Shown: positions 49,639 through 63,000, numbered from the stretch's first letter. The stretch is 64,000 bases of DNA from Lachancea mirantina (GCA_900074745.1 LT598465.1:1-64000), one strand, 5' to 3'. Notes: generated by a model from the sequence alone, not told the origin. A program made the numbers and translations.

Positions 49639-52600
49639 ATGAGCGGATTGCCTCCTCCACCACCACCTCCTCCAGGCTATGTTGGGCATCGTAACATGCC
49701 CCGAGATGGTAAAAGGGGCTTTGATAGCAATACAAGCTTAGGACGCACTGATGCCTTGGACAACAACGTTACTTCCCAGGCTAGGCTTCGCCCTCCTCCT
49801 CCGCCCCCGCCAGCTTACTCAACGGCGTCCCGTGTGCTGTCAGCCCCTCCTCCACCCCCTGTCTCACCTCCACAAATCCAATTAGATATAACTCATTCCA
49901 AAAGACCCAAATGTGACCAGGCTAGGCCTTCCACGCCGAGCATCAGCCAAGAACAACTCCAAGAAAAAAGCCGGCATTGGGCCAAGGTTCAAAAGAAGAG
50001 ATTTAGAAAATCATCAAATGTTGTCTTACAAAAGTCTGGCGTACGAGGAGGTTTGAGTCATGCACACAAGGCAGATATGCCTCCAGAACATTTGAGGAAG
50101 ATCGTCAATGATCATTCCGACATGACATCTAGACGTTTTGATCAAGATAAGCGTGCATTTTTAGGAGCATTAAAATATATGCCACATGCTGTATTAAAGC
50201 TATTAGAAAACATGCCACAGCCTTGGGAGCAAATGAAAGAGGTGAAAGTTCTGTACCACAACACAGGCGCCATCACATTTGTGAACGAAATTCCTCGCGT
50301 CATAGAGCCTGTTTACATTGCTCAGTGGGCGTCTATGTGGATCGCGATGCGTCGTGAGAAGAGAGACCGGAAACACTTCAAAAGAATGCGCTTTCCACCT
50401 TTTGATGATGAGGAGCCGCCTGTTTCCTACTCTGACCACTTACTCGAAATAGAACCTTTAGATGCAATCACCTTAAGACTCGACAATAATGACGATGGAG
50501 ACTTAAAATACTGGCTCTTTGACACGAGACCTTTGATCGACTCCGAACAAAGCACAAATGGCTCGTCTTACAAAACATGGAAGTTGAACATTCAAACAAT
50601 GGGCGACCTTCATCGACTTTCTATGCCTATCTTAGCAGAAGTCAAAGACCCCAATTACTTCTATCTTTTTGACAGAAAGTCCTTTTTCACAGCAAAAGCT
50701 TTAAACAACGCTTTACCAGGCGGCCCAAAATTTGAACCACTTTTTCCCGACGAAGAGGAAGAAGACTTCAATGAGTTCAACTCCCTCGATCGTACTATCT
50801 TTCGTTTGCCGATAAGAACCGAATATCGAATTGCATTTCCCCATCTCTATAACTCGCGCCCAAGAAAGGTCCAATTGTCTCACTATCATGATCCAGTGTT
50901 CTGCCTCATTGAGATTGATTTAAGGGACAGCTCCAACGTGTTTAGGTTTGACAAGACGCTGCATCCGGTCCTATCTCGTCAATTCACAGAGCCAAGATTG
51001 CTGGGTTCTCCCCATACCAATAAGGGTTGCTCCCTACCACCTACGTTCAAGCCTTTAATGCATGATGAAAAACTGATTCTTCCTAAAACTTCAGATGCTT
51101 TAGCGCTCTACTTCGAAACACATCCATTTGACAAGAGGTCTGGAAGTATGAAGCGAGCGCAAGATATTTCTCTTGTGAAGCGCTGGTGTCAGGAAAGACC
51201 CGATACGGATGCACCACTAAAGGTGAGAATTTCGCATCAAAAGCTTTTAAAGAATCATGTTTTCAATGAATTGAAAGGCTCGCGAACGTCAGGGCATAGA
51301 AAACAGAGAATTCTGAAAAAGTTACGACATACAAAGTTCTTTCAACAAACTTCGATTGACTGGGTTGAGGCGGGCCTTCAATTGTGCAGGCAAGGTCATA
51401 ACATGCTAAACCTTTTGATCCACAGAAAAGGACTCACATATTTGCATTTGGATTACAACTTCAATCTTAAGCCGACAAAAACTTTAACAACAAAGGAAAG
51501 AAAGAAATCCAGATTTGGCAACGCTTTTCATCTTGTTCGAGAAATATTCAAAATGATCAAATTGATAGTCGATGCACACGTTCAGTATAGAATGGGGAAT
51601 GTTGATGCATTCCAATTGGCCGATGGATTGTACTATATTTTAAATCATCTTGGTCAACTGACTGGTATCTACCGATACAAGTATAAAGTCATGCATCAGA
51701 TTCGTACCTGCAAGGATCTAAAGCATATCGTCTATGAGAGGTTTAATCGAATTATTGGCCGAGGACCTGGCTGTGGATTTTGGCAACCCGCTTGGCGAGT
51801 GTGGATTTTTTTCATGAGAGGTATTATCCCCTTGCTTGAACGCTGGCTTGGTAACCTATTGGCCCGACAATTCGAGGGTCGCTCGAATGAGATCGTTAAG
51901 ACTGCAACCAAGCAAAGATTTGATGCATATTACGATTTGGAACTGAGGGCTGCGGTCATGAATGATATTCTTGATATGATACCGGATGGCGTGAAGCAAA
52001 ATAAAGCAAAAACCATTCTACAACACTTGAGCGAGGCGTGGAGGTGCTGGAAAGCGAATATACCCTGGGATGTACCAGGCATGCCCTTACCTGTAAAGAA
52101 CATAATCGAGAGGTACATCAGAGCCAAAGCAGACGGCTGGATCTCCACTGCTCACCATAATCGGGAACGCATAAAGCGCGGCGCCCACGTCGAAAAGTCT
52201 GTGGTTAAAAAGAATCTAGGAAGACTCACTCGAATGTGGATAAAAAGTGAACAGCAACGCCAGACGGAGATTGAGAAAGACGGTCCTGAGATTAGTCCCG
52301 TTGAAGCTACTACAGTGTTTTCAACGATGGTTCAATGGTTGGAAGTGAACAATTTTGCGCCTATTCCTTTCCCTCCGTTGACTTACAAAAACGATACAAA
52401 AGTTTTGGTACTTGCCCTCGAAAACCTGAAAGATGCTTACGCTTCAAAGATAAGGCTGAATGCTTCAGAACGCGAGGAACTAGCTCTGATCGAAGAAGCT
52501 TACGATAACCCCCACGAGACTTTGAATAGGATCAAAAAGTATCTGCTAACGCAGCGGATTTTTAAGCCGGTAAAACTCTCAATGAAGGAGCACTTTCAGT

Positions 52601-55600
52601 ATATTTCACCTGTTTTTGATGTTGATCCTCTTGAAAAGATCACAGATGCCTATCTAGATCAATACTTGTGGTACGAAGCTGACAAAAGACAGCTATTTCC
52701 CAACTGGGTAAAACCTGGTGATAACGAAATTCCCCCTTTGCTAACTTATAAATGGTGTCAAGCGGTAAACAACTTGACTGACGCTTGGGATGTCTCGAAG
52801 AACCAATCCATGGTGATATTTCAAACCAAGCTGGGTAAAATGCTGGAAAAAGTCGATTTCACCTTATTGAATCGATTACTGAGGTTGGTTATGGATCCAA
52901 ATTTAGCAGATTATGTGACTTCAAAGAACAACATTGTTTTAAGTTTCAAAGATATGAGCCATGTTAACAAGTATGGTCTCATTCGTGGACTTCAGTTTTC
53001 TTCCTTTGTTTATCAATTTTATGGCCTTATGATTGATATTCTGCTATTGAGTCCCCAACGAGCTTTGCAAATCAGCGGTAGTCCGGAAAACCGCAATGAG
53101 TTTTTACAGTTCAAGAATTCTGATGATGAGAATGGCGACGTAATCAAACTTTACTGTCGTTATCTGGATACAGTGCATATTGTCTTTCGTTTCACTGAGA
53201 TGGAGGCGGCTGAGCTTGTTAAAGAATATTTAGCGGAAAATCCTGATCCTCATTTCGAGAATGCGGTCGGCTATAACAATAAGAGTTGCTGGCCACGAGA
53301 CTCTCGAATGAGACTGATTCGCTTTGATGTCAACTTGGGACGAGCTGTCTTTTGGGAAATAGAAGGAAGGGTACCTCGGGCTTTGTCTCACATAACTTGG
53401 GAAAACTCTTTATCTTCGGTGTACAGCAAAAATAACCCCAATTTAGTATTCACCATGTGTGGATTTGAAGTTAGGATTTTACCCAATGTTAGAACGAGTG
53501 AAGTTTTATCAACGGACGAGGGAATTTGGGACCTCGTAAATCAAGTAACAAAACAGAGAACAGCAAAAGCCTACTTAAAAGTCTCAAATGAAGAAGTGGA
53601 AAAGTTCAACAGTAGCATACGCAGTATTTTGATGGCATCTGGTTCAACTACTTTCACTAAGATCACAGCGAGATGGAACACCGCTTTGATATCTCTTTTC
53701 GCTTATTTTAGGGAAGCCATCGTGGCAACTAAGCCTTTACTTGATCTCTTGGTGAAGTGCGAGACGAGGATCCAAAACAGAGTCAAGCTTGGGCTCAATT
53801 CAAAGATGCCAACGAGATTTCCTCCCGCCGTTTTCTATTCACCTAAAGAATTGGGTGGTTTAGGTATGCTTAGCGCTTCTCATATTTTAATTCCGGCCTC
53901 TGATCTGCAGTGGTCACGGCAGACAGATACTGGAGTGACGCATTTCCGCGCAGGAATGACGCATTATGATGAGAAATTGATTCCAACGATTTTCAGGTAC
54001 ATTACAACCTGGGAAAATGAATTTTTAGACTCTCAGAGGGTATGGGCTGACTACGTTGCAAAGAGACAAGAAGCGTTAAGGCAAAACCGCAGACTTGCAT
54101 TTGAAGAGCTAGAAGGATCTTGGGATAGAGGTATTCCAAGAATAAGCACCTTGTTCCAAAAGGATCGTCACACTCTAGCTTACGATAAGGGACACAGAGT
54201 CAGAAGAGAGTTCAAAAAATATTCGTTAGAGCGAACAAATCCATTCTGGTGGACAGATGCACGCCATGACGGCAAGCTTTGGAATTTGAATGCCTACAGA
54301 ACTGATGTAATTCAGGCACTTGGTGGTATTGAAACGATTTTGGAGCACACTCTGTTCAAAGGGACAGGGTTCAACTCCTGGGAAGGTCTTTTTTGGGAAA
54401 AAGCATCAGGTTTCGAGGATTCTATGCAATTCAAGAAGCTTACACATGCTCAGAGGACGGGTCTCAGCCAAATTCCTAATCGACGTTTCACATTGTGGTG
54501 GTCTCCCACCATTAATCGAGCCAACGTTTACGTTGGCTTCTTAGTTCAATTGGATCTGACGGGCATTTTTTTGCACGGAAAAATCCCTACGTTAAAAATG
54601 TCACTGATTCAGATCTTTCGCGCCCATCTTTGGCAAAAAATTCATGAGAGTGTTGTATTTGATATATGCCAGATTTTGGATGGGGAGCTTGATGTTTTGC
54701 AGATCGAAAATGTTAATAAGGAGTCAATTCACCCTCGCAAATCATACAAGATGAACTCATCGGCAGCTGACGTCACGATGACCAGTGTATACAAGTGGAA
54801 CATTTCAAAGCCTTCTCTACTTCACCAAACTGGTGATGAGTTTAGTGCGGCTACCTCAGAAAAGATGTGGATCGACGTACAGCTTCGATATGGCGATTAC
54901 GATTCCCATGATATTTCTCGCTATGTCCGGGCCAAATTTCTTGATTACACAACAGACAACGTAAGCATGTACCCATCTCCTACAGGAGTAATGATCGCTA
55001 TTGATCTTGCCTATAACATGTATGATGCTTACGGAAGTTGGTTTGAAGGTATGAAAACTTTGATGCAAAATGGTATGAAAACGATAATGAGGGCCAATCC
55101 ATCACTCTATGTCCTTCGCGAACGAATTAGAAAGGGCTTGCAAATATACCAGTCTCAAACCCAAGAACCCTTTTTGAACTCTTCCAACTATGCTGAACTC
55201 TTTAGCGATGAACTCAAGCTGATGATAGACGATACCAATGTCTATAGAGTTGCTGTCCACAAAACTTATGAAGGGAATATTGCCACAAAGCCGATAAATG
55301 GATGCATCTTTACCCTCAACCCAAGGTCAGGGGAATTGTTTCTCAAAATCATCCACACCTCAGTTTGGGCGGGACAAAAACGCTTAAGTCAACTTGCAAA
55401 ATGGAAAACAGCAGAAGAAGTTAGTGCGTTGATCAGATCCTTGCCGAAAGAGGAGCAACCGAAGCAGATAATTGTTACAAGGAAGGCAATGCTTGATCCT
55501 CTGGAAGTTCACATGTTGGATTTTCCGAATATATCAATACGACCTACCGAACTGAAACTACCCTTCTCGGCCTGCATGGCAATCGATAAGCTGTCCAACG

Positions 55601-56904
55601 TTGTTCTTCGAGCTACTGAACCTCAAATGATGCTCTTTAATATTTATGATGATTGGCTTGACAGAATTTCCTCCTATACCGCATTTTCTCGTCTTGTGCT
55701 ATTGTTAAGGGCTTTGAAAAGTAATGAGGAATTGGCAAAGTCTATACTGAAGGCAGATCCTACCATTGTGATCAAAGAGCACCATCTCTGGCCCTCATTT
55801 ACAGACGAGCAATGGATTGAGGTTGAAGGCAAAATGCGAGATCTCATTCTATCTGAATATGGCAAAAAGTACAATGTTAATATCGCCTCCTTAACTCAGA
55901 CTGAAGTTAAAGACCTTATTCTCGGGCAAAACATTAAGGCACCATCCGTCAAAAGGCAACAAATGGCCGAGATTGAGAACGCAAATAATTCTACTGAACA
56001 AAACCTTGATGAGGCAACATCCTCAGCAATAAAAGTGAAAAGTACCAATGCCCAAGGGGAGGATATTACTGTTGTTGCTTCTGCTAACTACGAATCTCGA
56101 GCCTTCAACTCCAGAAGCCAGTGGCGGAAAAATGCTGTTACTAATTCGCTGCTTCATTTGCGTTTGAAAAACATTTTTGTTGCATCAGAGGACTTTGTTG
56201 AAGAGAAGGACGTCTATGTTCTACCTCACAATCTGCTCAAGATGCTTGTGGACATTGCAGATTTGAGGATACAGGTAGGGTGTTACGTCTACGGTTCCTC
56301 GGTTAAAGGGCATAGAAATGTAAAGGAAATTCGAGCGTTGGCTCTGCCTCCTCAGCTGGGTAATAGTCAATTTGTCCAGATGGCTTCTATTCCATCGTCT
56401 CTTCCTACTGGCGGGGACCTCGAGCTACTTGGTTGGATTCATACACAAACAGGCGAAACACAGTTTATGTCACCAGCTGATGTTACAATGCATAGCAAGT
56501 TATTTCAGTCAGGAAACAGAGATGCGGTCAACATAACCGTCAGTTTTAACCCTGGCACGGTTTCGCTTTCTGCGTTTAATCTTTCCGAAAAAGGATACAC
56601 ATGGGGAGCTCATAATATGAATCTATTTGACACATTGCCGGAAGGATTCGAGCCAGAATTCAGTGAACATTCTCAGTTGCTTTTGTCAAACAAGATAAAG
56701 GGCTACTTCTTTGTTCCTTCCACCGATTTCTGGAATTATACTTTCAGTGGAACTGCTTTCGCACCAGGAATGCCTTACGAATTGAAAGTAGACGTGCCGC
56801 TCGAATTTTACAATGAGACTCATCGTGCTATTCATTTCCTGCAATTTAGCGAAATTACCGACGATCAGGACCTCGAAGCCATACAAGACGATGTCTTCGC
56901 TTAG
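49639..56904 (+). CDS. PRP8: U5 snRNP splicing factor Prp8
   Basis: Prp8 is the largest and most conserved spliceosomal protein; it cradles the catalytic RNA core and controls Brr2. The 2421-residue product (S. cerevisiae 2413) starts [10 protein letters not shown] with two proline-rich tracts in the first 80 residues. The N-terminal domain follows ([16 protein letters not shown] near residue 145, [20 protein letters not shown]). Then come the RT-like, thumb, linker and endonuclease-like regions ([37 protein letters not shown]), the RNase H-like domain and a C-terminal Jab1/MPN domain (about 2150-2421, with [13 protein letters not shown]). Blocks of 30 or more residues are identical to the S. 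cerevisiae protein as remembered. No intein is present, although some fungal PRP8 genes carry one. The 7.3-kb reading frame is uninterrupted. Confidence 0.99.
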   Translation: MSGLPPPPPPPPGYVGHRNMPRDGKRGFDSNTSLGRTDALDNNVTSQARLRPPPPPPPAYSTASRVLSAPPPPPVSPPQIQLDITHSKRPKCDQARPSTPSISQEQLQEKSRHWAKVQKKRFRKSSNVVLQKSGVRGGLSHAHKADMPPEHLRKIVNDHSDMTSRRFDQDKRAFLGALKYMPHAVLKLLENMPQPWEQMKEVKVLYHNTGAITFVNEIPRVIEPVYIAQWASMWIAMRREKRDRKHFKRMRFPPFDDEEPPVSYSDHLLEIEPLDAITLRLDNNDDGDLKYWLFDTRPLIDSEQSTNGSSYKTWKLNIQTMGDLHRLSMPILAEVKDPNYFYLFDRKSFFTAKALNNALPGGPKFEPLFPDEEEEDFNEFNSLDRTIFRLPIRTEYRIAFPHLYNSRPRKVQLSHYHDPVFCLIEIDLRDSSNVFRFDKTLHPVLSRQFTEPRLLGSPHTNKGCSLPPTFKPLMHDEKLILPKTSDALALYFETHPFDKRSGSMKRAQDISLVKRWCQERPDTDAPLKVRISHQKLLKNHVFNELKGSRTSGHRKQRILKKLRHTKFFQQTSIDWVEAGLQLCRQGHNMLNLLIHRKGLTYLHLDYNFNLKPTKTLTTKERKKSRFGNAFHLVREIFKMIKLIVDAHVQYRMGNVDAFQLADGLYYILNHLGQLTGIYRYKYKVMHQIRTCKDLKHIVYERFNRIIGRGPGCGFWQPAWRVWIFFMRGIIPLLERWLGNLLARQFEGRSNEIVKTATKQRFDAYYDLELRAAVMNDILDMIPDGVKQNKAKTILQHLSEAWRCWKANIPWDVPGMPLPVKNIIERYIRAKADGWISTAHHNRERIKRGAHVEKSVVKKNLGRLTRMWIKSEQQRQTEIEKDGPEISPVEATTVFSTMVQWLEVNNFAPIPFPPLTYKNDTKVLVLALENLKDAYASKIRLNASEREELALIEEAYDNPHETLNRIKKYLLTQRIFKPVKLSMKEHFQYISPVFDVDPLEKITDAYLDQYLWYEADKRQLFPNWVKPGDNEIPPLLTYKWCQAVNNLTDAWDVSKNQSMVIFQTKLGKMLEKVDFTLLNRLLRLVMDPNLADYVTSKNNIVLSFKDMSHVNKYGLIRGLQFSSFVYQFYGLMIDILLLSPQRALQISGSPENRNEFLQFKNSDDENGDVIKLYCRYLDTVHIVFRFTEMEAAELVKEYLAENPDPHFENAVGYNNKSCWPRDSRMRLIRFDVNLGRAVFWEIEGRVPRALSHITWENSLSSVYSKNNPNLVFTMCGFEVRILPNVRTSEVLSTDEGIWDLVNQVTKQRTAKAYLKVSNEEVEKFNSSIRSILMASGSTTFTKITARWNTALISLFAYFREAIVATKPLLDLLVKCETRIQNRVKLGLNSKMPTRFPPAVFYSPKELGGLGMLSASHILIPASDLQWSRQTDTGVTHFRAGMTHYDEKLIPTIFRYITTWENEFLDSQRVWADYVAKRQEALRQNRRLAFEELEGSWDRGIPRISTLFQKDRHTLAYDKGHRVRREFKKYSLERTNPFWWTDARHDGKLWNLNAYRTDVIQALGGIETILEHTLFKGTGFNSWEGLFWEKASGFEDSMQFKKLTHAQRTGLSQIPNRRFTLWWSPTINRANVYVGFLVQLDLTGIFLHGKIPTLKMSLIQIFRAHLWQKIHESVVFDICQILDGELDVLQIENVNKESIHPRKSYKMNSSAADVTMTSVYKWNISKPSLLHQTGDEFSAATSEKMWIDVQLRYGDYDSHDISRYVRAKFLDYTTDNVSMYPSPTGVMIAIDLAYNMYDAYGSWFEGMKTLMQNGMKTIMRANPSLYVLRERIRKGLQIYQSQTQEPFLNSSNYAELFSDELKLMIDDTNVYRVAVHKTYEGNIATKPINGCIFTLNPRSGELFLKIIHTSVWAGQKRLSQLAKWKTAEEVSALIRSLPKEEQPKQIIVTRKAMLDPLEVHMLDFPNISIRPTELKLPFSACMAIDKLSNVVLRATEPQMMLFNIYDDWLDRISSYTAFSRLVLLLRALKSNEELAKSILKADPTIVIKEHHLWPSFTDEQWIEVEGKMRDLILSEYGKKYNVNIASLTQTEVKDLILGQNIKAPSVKRQQMAEIENANNSTEQNLDEATSSAIKVKSTNAQGEDITVVASANYESRAFNSRSQWRKNAVTNSLLHLRLKNIFVASEDFVEEKDVYVLPHNLLKMLVDIADLRIQVGCYVYGSSVKGHRNVKEIRALALPPQLGNSQFVQMASIPSSLPTGGDLELLGWIHTQTGETQFMSPADVTMHSKLFQSGNRDAVNITVSFNPGTVSLSAFNLSEKGYTWGAHNMNLFDTLPEGFEPEFSEHSQLLLSNKIKGYFFVPSTDFWNYTFSGTAFAPGMPYELKVDVPLEFYNETHRAIHFLQFSEITDDQDLEAIQDDVFA

Positions 56905-57387
56905 ATAGTTAAGCTCATCTCAAACCCGTTTGAAATGGTGACATAATAGGACTGTAAACTCTGTATTATAAAAAGAAAAAAAAGCTTGATAATCTAACGC
57001 GATCGAGCTTTCAGAATATTTGATCTATCTTCGGTGCTGCCGCCTTCCAGTCGCATCGCGATGTCTTGTCTTCTTCATGTCTCTCTTTACGATAAAGACT
57101 GAAAATTACAATGGATTAACTTTGAAAGTTGACTATTCAAAATAGCTAGTTCATGTAAGGACTTTCAGTTTACACTTCCTTGCTTTCCATTTTTGCTTAT
57201 CTACGAAAACTCAGCTCACAAGCAAGAAGGTTTTGTGATCATATAAATTTTTATCAATTCGTCGTGTTTATTTAAACAACTGGTATGCTAAATGAAGTAT
57301 ATCTTCCACTCAGAAATTTAAAGTCAGGGGACAGAAATACTTTACTTAAAGGAAACTTGACAAGCAATACTGGAGGATCGGTTTGCC
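56905..57387. other. PRP8-methyltransferase intergenic region
   Basis: The 483-bp spacer is AT-rich and includes an A-run at about 56970-56982 that may belong to the PRP8 3' end. No gene or RNA was recognised. Confidence 0.45.
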
Positions 57388-58461
57388 ATGTTGCTCTATA
57401 GAAGACATGTTCTAGCATCTGGTAATGCGTTAAAAATTAGATTATTCAAAAGATTTATGTCGATTGTGAATTCTTCCTCGTTGACGGCTTTCAACTCTAA
57501 TCATGAACTTTATGATAAGGTCAGACCTGGTTTTGACCGAAACAAGAAATTTCTAACCGAATTCATTTTTGATCAATGTCTTACCCGCGGCGAAGCATGC
57601 AATGTGCTAGAGCTTGCCGCTGGGACGGGGAAGTTTACCAAGGCATTCCTTGAAGCTGTACAAATGAGAAACAGAGAAGTAAATGTAACGGCAGTGGACC
57701 CGTCGCAAGGGATGCTGGAAAGTTTCCAAAAGAATATTGAAGTTGGAAGAAATGTAGCTGTTTACCAAGGCTCGAGTTATAGCATTCCGCTTCCGGACAA
57801 TTCGGTCGACTGTGTCATTGTAGCGCAAGGTTTCCATTGGTTTGCGGATTCTTCTTCGTTGGCAGAAATTCACAGAGTTTTGAATAAAAAAACTGGTAGA
57901 CTAGCATTAATTTGGAATTTTGATGCTGCCAGCGCTGCTCAAAAAATACCAAATGCTAATACAAAAGTGCACATTAGCTATGGGGACGACAAGGTCAGGC
58001 TTTATGGGAAAATATACGCCGAGACAGTTAAAGAACTCGAATTCAATGGACTGATTGATAGTAGCGATCGCGTTTTCAAATTGGTGGAAATGCTGGTGGG
58101 TAAATTAACGAGTTGGGATTTACTCGCAACGCACGTTTATAGGTACGATCACGCTGTGCCCCAATATCGACATGGCGAATGGCGCCGCTGCATGGAAAAT
58201 CAAAATTTTTTTGATGCAGATCGTGCTATCGAGAGCTTTGACATGGGTATTGACTCTATGCCAAAAGAGCTTGTATTTCCTTATTGGCTCTCAAGAAGCT
58301 ACATCACGAATTTGTCTGATCCCGAGAAACAGGCCGTGGAAAAGTGGATGTCCGAATCAATAAGTAAATTTCCTATGCAACATTTGTCCGCTGACGGCCA
58401 ATTTGTGAACAGATTTCTATCAACTCATACCTATGTCGTGCCAGTCAAAAATATTTCTTAA
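57388..58461 (+). CDS. class I SAM-dependent methyltransferase, possibly mitochondrial
   Basis: The 357-residue protein has a Rossmann-type methyltransferase (Methyltransf_11-like) domain. Motif I is VLELAAGTGKFTKAF (about residues 72-86), the acidic post-I loop is VTAVDPSQGML, and motif IV/post-IV reads NSVDCVIVAQGFHWF. Yeast relatives include Crg1, Tmt1 and YHR209W-type proteins, which methylate small acidic or lipid substrates; the substrate here is unknown. The N-terminus (MLLYRRHVLASGNALKIRLFKRFMS) is rich in Arg and Lys, lacks acidic residues and could be a mitochondrial presequence. Met24 (MSIVNSSS) is an alternative start that would remove it. No gene is known at this place in S. cerevisiae, between PRP8 and DNA2, so this is either an ancestral gene lost there or an insertion. 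Confidence 0.82.
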   Translation: MLLYRRHVLASGNALKIRLFKRFMSIVNSSSLTAFNSNHELYDKVRPGFDRNKKFLTEFIFDQCLTRGEACNVLELAAGTGKFTKAFLEAVQMRNREVNVTAVDPSQGMLESFQKNIEVGRNVAVYQGSSYSIPLPDNSVDCVIVAQGFHWFADSSSLAEIHRVLNKKTGRLALIWNFDAASAAQKIPNANTKVHISYGDDKVRLYGKIYAETVKELEFNGLIDSSDRVFKLVEMLVGKLTSWDLLATHVYRYDHAVPQYRHGEWRRCMENQNFFDADRAIESFDMGIDSMPKELVFPYWLSRSYITNLSDPEKQAVEKWMSESISKFPMQHLSADGQFVNRFLSTHTYVVPVKNIS

Positions 58462-58685
58462 ATTTAATCCTGAATATTCAATAATATTGTTATTCGATAT
58501 TTTACTTTGATCTTAAACATACTATAACAAATCTTTACAATCATGACTTTCGTGAATAATAGAGTTCTTGTTTATTTGAGGTTTGAAGATGGAGGGAACC
58601 TTGATTGGAATCTAGGCTCGATAATTTTCAAGATAATTACGAAAAAGTTATCGATAAACTGAAATGACAACCGAAACTAAAGTTC

Positions 58686-59477
58686 ATGGCAGAATCTCCA
58701 AATATTGCGCCTTCGAGCGAGGTTCTGAAAGAACTTCAGGCCAAAAGAAGAGCTTTACTGGAATCTATAAGCTGTAGAAAGCAAGAACGCGATCAAAAAA
58801 TCATTCAAAAACATACACAGCAGGAAGTAACCTCAGCTATATATGAACTCACGAGGTTGGGATATGACTTTAAACGACTGTTGGCGGAGTCGGGCGTGAA
58901 CAAATCGTTTTTGAAGAAGCAATATGAGCTGCTCAATATGCCGGTAACGGATAATGACCATTATGACCCCATTGAGAAGGAGTCTTCCGCGTCTGCTGGT
59001 GATCATCACGGTGAACTTCCAAGGAAAAGACAACATACAAACAACGAAACCTGCGCCGGTCCTAGCTACGAAATTGAAACGAATGGAGTGAGCCTGTCAA
59101 ATGTTGAATTAAATGTCATAGACGTGGGAGAAGCTTCGACAAAGATAGCGAGGATACAAGGGAAACCGGACTGGCTAAAAAACTTAGTAATACAGATAGA
59201 ATCAAGCGATGAGGAGGATGCAGTTCAAACTGACACGTCCACGATTGTGCCCACGCAGGAACAGCCGCTTACTCCACATCTAAACTTAAACGCAGAAATG
59301 TCGCGAATATTAATGCGGCTTAAAATCGAAATTCTGCGCTTAAAAAGGCGAGCCGCCAACACAGACGACGATTCTAAGTTGAGTGCCTCCATGGTCGAGA
59401 TTTTGCTGGCTAAAAAGCAGGATGTGTGTGATGATTTAGATGCGTTTTTGAAGGAATTTTCACGGCAAGACGAGTAG
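58686..59477 (+). CDS. conserved-looking coiled-coil protein of unknown function, 263 residues
   Basis: I do not recognise this protein. Residues about 10-85 are strongly helical and charged, likely coiled coil (SEVLKELQAKRRALLESI, QERDQKIIQKHTQQEV, then YELTRLGYDFKRLLAESG). A polar Ser/Glu-rich middle (90-185) includes KPDWLKNLVIQIESSDEED. A second helical block forms the C-terminus (EMSRILMRLKIEILRLKRR and SMVEILLAKKQDVCDDLDAFLKEF). The acidic run after IQIES resembles a phosphorylatable CK2-type SDEED patch or SUMO-interaction motif (VIQIESSDEED), which hints at a nuclear protein. It lies 224 bp after the methyltransferase and 530 bp before DNA2, all on one strand. The reading frame is complete, with a clean start and stop. 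S. cerevisiae has no gene here. Confidence 0.7.
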   Translation: MAESPNIAPSSEVLKELQAKRRALLESISCRKQERDQKIIQKHTQQEVTSAIYELTRLGYDFKRLLAESGVNKSFLKKQYELLNMPVTDNDHYDPIEKESSASAGDHHGELPRKRQHTNNETCAGPSYEIETNGVSLSNVELNVIDVGEASTKIARIQGKPDWLKNLVIQIESSDEEDAVQTDTSTIVPTQEQPLTPHLNLNAEMSRILMRLKIEILRLKRRAANTDDDSKLSASMVEILLAKKQDVCDDLDAFLKEFSRQDE

Positions 59478-59482
59478 AGCAT

Positions 59483-60006
59483 AATTAATTTACCGTGATT
59501 ATTCCTCCTTGCATTAAAGTGGTATGTTGTGCTACCTCTTCATCAAAGGATAGAATTGGAATTCAAAGATTTTTAGAAAACATCTGGAGCAATCCTAATG
59601 CCCTGCAAAATCTTGCACATCTCATCGCAATCGGTAACATAAATTATCGACTTTGACAACTTTCCTCTCAATCTTGATATTTATTAATCTTGTCCATTTC
59701 TCTTGTCTTGTCTTGTTCATACGCTACTTTAATTAATTAAAACTAATAAATAAGCATAAATAAGCTGGAAATGAGTTATCAGGAAGCCTCTGGCTTGCTG
59801 AGGCTTGTTGAAATTTGCAATTGATGACCTATAAGCGAACACACACCGAAAGCGGCTTTTGATCGTCGAGGATGTGGATATCACAAATTACGAATCATGA
59901 AAAATGAAAAGGAGATTATGAGGACGTTTTCATGATGAGGCTCTCAAGAGGGATCTATGTAAGGAAACCCAGACTTACTCACTTTTGATAACGCGTTAGA
60001 CTGCTC
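59483..60006. promoter_or_regulatory. DNA2 upstream region
   Basis: The 524-bp spacer is AT-rich with no gene. An ACGCGT MCB-type box lies at 59991-59996, only 10 bp before the DNA2 ATG. No second MCB was seen further upstream. Confidence 0.5.
59991..59996 (+). promoter_or_regulatory. MCB-like box (ACGCGT) next to DNA2 start
   Basis: ACGCGT is the MluI cell-cycle box recognised by MBF (Mbp1-Swi6), typical of S-phase genes. Its location immediately before the start codon is unusual for an activator site, so it may be functional with a very short leader, or a coincidence. Confidence 0.4.
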
Positions 60007-63000
60007 ATGGATTCTGAGATTGCTAGGAAGCGACGAGCAAGCTTGAATGCATCACCGGCAAAGCCAGAATTTGTGGAATATGATCAGAGCGAGGATAAGG
60101 GCTCGGCGGCAAATGATAGTGGTGTCGACAAACCATTGAAACCGAAAAAGAAGTATCGGTTCACTCCATTTGGTAAGGAGATGGTGCAGGATAATAACCA
60201 GGATACAATTCTACGCTCGATTCCTGTTTCCTTTGTTAAAAATACGAGGCGCGTTCAAATAGCACAAGCAGATATCGATCCACCACAAGCAGAGGGGGAG
60301 TCGGAAAATTACGAGAATTTGGGGGACCAAGTGGACTTGGGGGAGCCGTTTGTTCGCTCCGAAGTTCAAAACCCAGAAAATGCACCGTCAGAAGAAGTTA
60401 TATGGCAGTATTTTCCTTCCAAAGTTTCTCGGGAAATCACTTCACGTCAAGAAAGAGGAGTTCTATCGTCTTCTCAAGAATCCCTTCTAGAAGTGGCACA
60501 CCAATCGTCTACTCCAATAGTTCATGACAAGTTCAAAACTGTGCTCAATTTTTCGCACATTAATATAGATGAAGGTAGGGATGAAGAAGGTAGACTTTTC
60601 GAGTCAAGGAAAGCTTCGTTGAGGCAAAGCTCTACCACGAGAAGCTCCACGATACAGCCAGCAATTCTCGCTTCAACGCGGGACATTGAAGATATTATAC
60701 ATGATATTGAGGGTGGATTTGAACGGAAGTCAAAATCATGCTGCGCAGATTTACCGTCCTCACCAATGAAATCCCATCCTCCGAATAGAAATGGATATGA
60801 AATCGGCTTGCCCACTTCAGACTCTATTGAAGATGATGATTCATTAATCCATATACTTACTCAAAGGTACACAGACGAAAAAGAGCAAGCCAAATCCTCC
60901 AATTCGTATTCTTTACAAGATGATGAATCTAGTGAGCATTCGGACGACGACTCTCTCCTCGACTTGTTGGAAAATCAAAAGGATCAAGAGACTCAGAAAG
61001 ACGACAGGTTAGGAGTAGAAGAGGGTCTTGACGTGGTTCAGGAAATCTTTTCTCAAAAACTGTCGATTTCGGAGGAAAAACTAGAGGCCTACAAGGAATT
61101 GGTAGACTTTTCAGTTGATAGAGAAGATTTTGTAAGGCTTGTCATAGTGAGTGTTAACGTACCAGCTGTACACAACGCCACAGGGGAAAAGCACCTGACG
61201 TGTATTAACAAACATGGTGAAAGAACCAGTTTGACAATCCGCCCTCCATGGACAGTTTTAGAATACGAGGAAGGAGATGTCCTTCACATAATAAAGGGCC
61301 AAAACGTTAACGATTTCAGCGTTCTTTCTAATGAAGTTAACCCTAAAAGTAAGCGAATCAATGACAATTTGCTCGTACAGAATCCGGATATTCTTCTTTC
61401 GGCAACAACAGTTGGAAAATCCGTTGAGTGTTCTAGAAGATCTCTCCTGTCTAGTCTATTTTCTGGTCCTATGGAACCGAGTCTTCCTGCTTTGATAGGA
61501 AATATTGTACACGAGATTCTTCAAAGTGGCCTTCGTCATCGTTTGCAAAATGACTGTGTGACTCAACATTTATTGAAGTCACAGTGTCAAAAGGTGTGCG
61601 ACGAATATGAGACTGAAATTGTGATGTGCGGGTCTTCGAAAGACGCTGTCGTCGATATCGTCTGCGAGGAACATATACCCAATATCGTAAAGTTCATCAA
61701 CGACTACGTCACAGAGCAAGGAGAGTCCCTGATAAATGTGAGTGGGACTAGATCAAAAGAGCCCTTCTCAATTAATAATATAATAGATATTGAGGAAAAC
61801 ATTTGGTCGCCAGTTTTTGGTATCAAAGGTTTTCTCGATGCTACTATAGAAGCCAGATCAGCTGAAGGTAAATTTTACGTTGCACCTCTCGAGATCAAGT
61901 CAGGTCGGACTAAATCTTTGGCCCATGAGGTACAAGGTAGCCTCTATACCCTCTTACTGAGAGACAGATACGAGATTCCAGTATCGTTTTTCCTCCTCTA
62001 TTATACAAGAACAAATGAATTTGTCAAGCACAATACGATTTTGATGTCATTGAAGCACTTGCTAATTCTTCGAAATCAGTTGTCGAGGCATTTGAAGCAT
62101 GGAATAGATGAGATACGCGATCCTCTATGGAAAGCGCGAATGTTACCATCAATCCTAAGAAGCTCTGCCTGTGACAATTGCTTTACGAAAGAGGCATGCA
62201 TGGTCATCAACAAGCTTAGTGAAAGTGGTACGGCACATGACAGTGGTCTCAAGCCCGGGGAATACGAAAGCATAACGTCGCACCTTAATACAGGTCTTGA
62301 CAAGGACTTCTACGAGCATTACGAAAATTTAATTACCAAAGAGGAATCGAGTTTGAATGGAATTAACAATGAAATGTTTCTTCTAAAGAGTACAACAAGA
62401 GAATCCCTAAGCGGCAAATGCCTTTCCGAATTATGCATTTCGGATTACAGGAGTGGTGACGAAAATATTTATTTCTACACGTTTGTGAGGAAAAACTCCG
62501 ATTTAGTCAAACCGCCGATGACGTACTCACAACTATCGCTTTATGATATGGTTATAATAAGCGATGAGCAAGGGCATTTTGCGTTGTGTACGGGACGCGT
62601 ATCGGCAATTATGAAGGAAAGCATTACAATCAAAACTACCCGACGGCTCGACCTACATGATGTTCACGGCTCGGACTTTGAGAGCAAGGATAAGCAGCGT
62701 TACGAAAGTGTATTGAGACCGCGCTCGAGCTTGCGACAAGCAAGTGGTTCAAATAATATTTCCTATAGGATTGACAGGAACGAGATTCAACAAGGTCTTG
62801 CTTTGGCTAGGTACAATGTGCTTAATCTCTTTCTTCCTCCCGTATCCAAAGGTCCTGCTGCAGGCGCTGAACAAAATGACGATCTCTTACCATTGAAACC
62901 CTCGCTTGGTGGAGATAGCAAAAGGCGGGAGCTTATTGTGGAAAACAGGAAGCCTGTTTTTAAGCCTTTTGATGCGAAATCCTTGATTTCGAGTCTCAAA

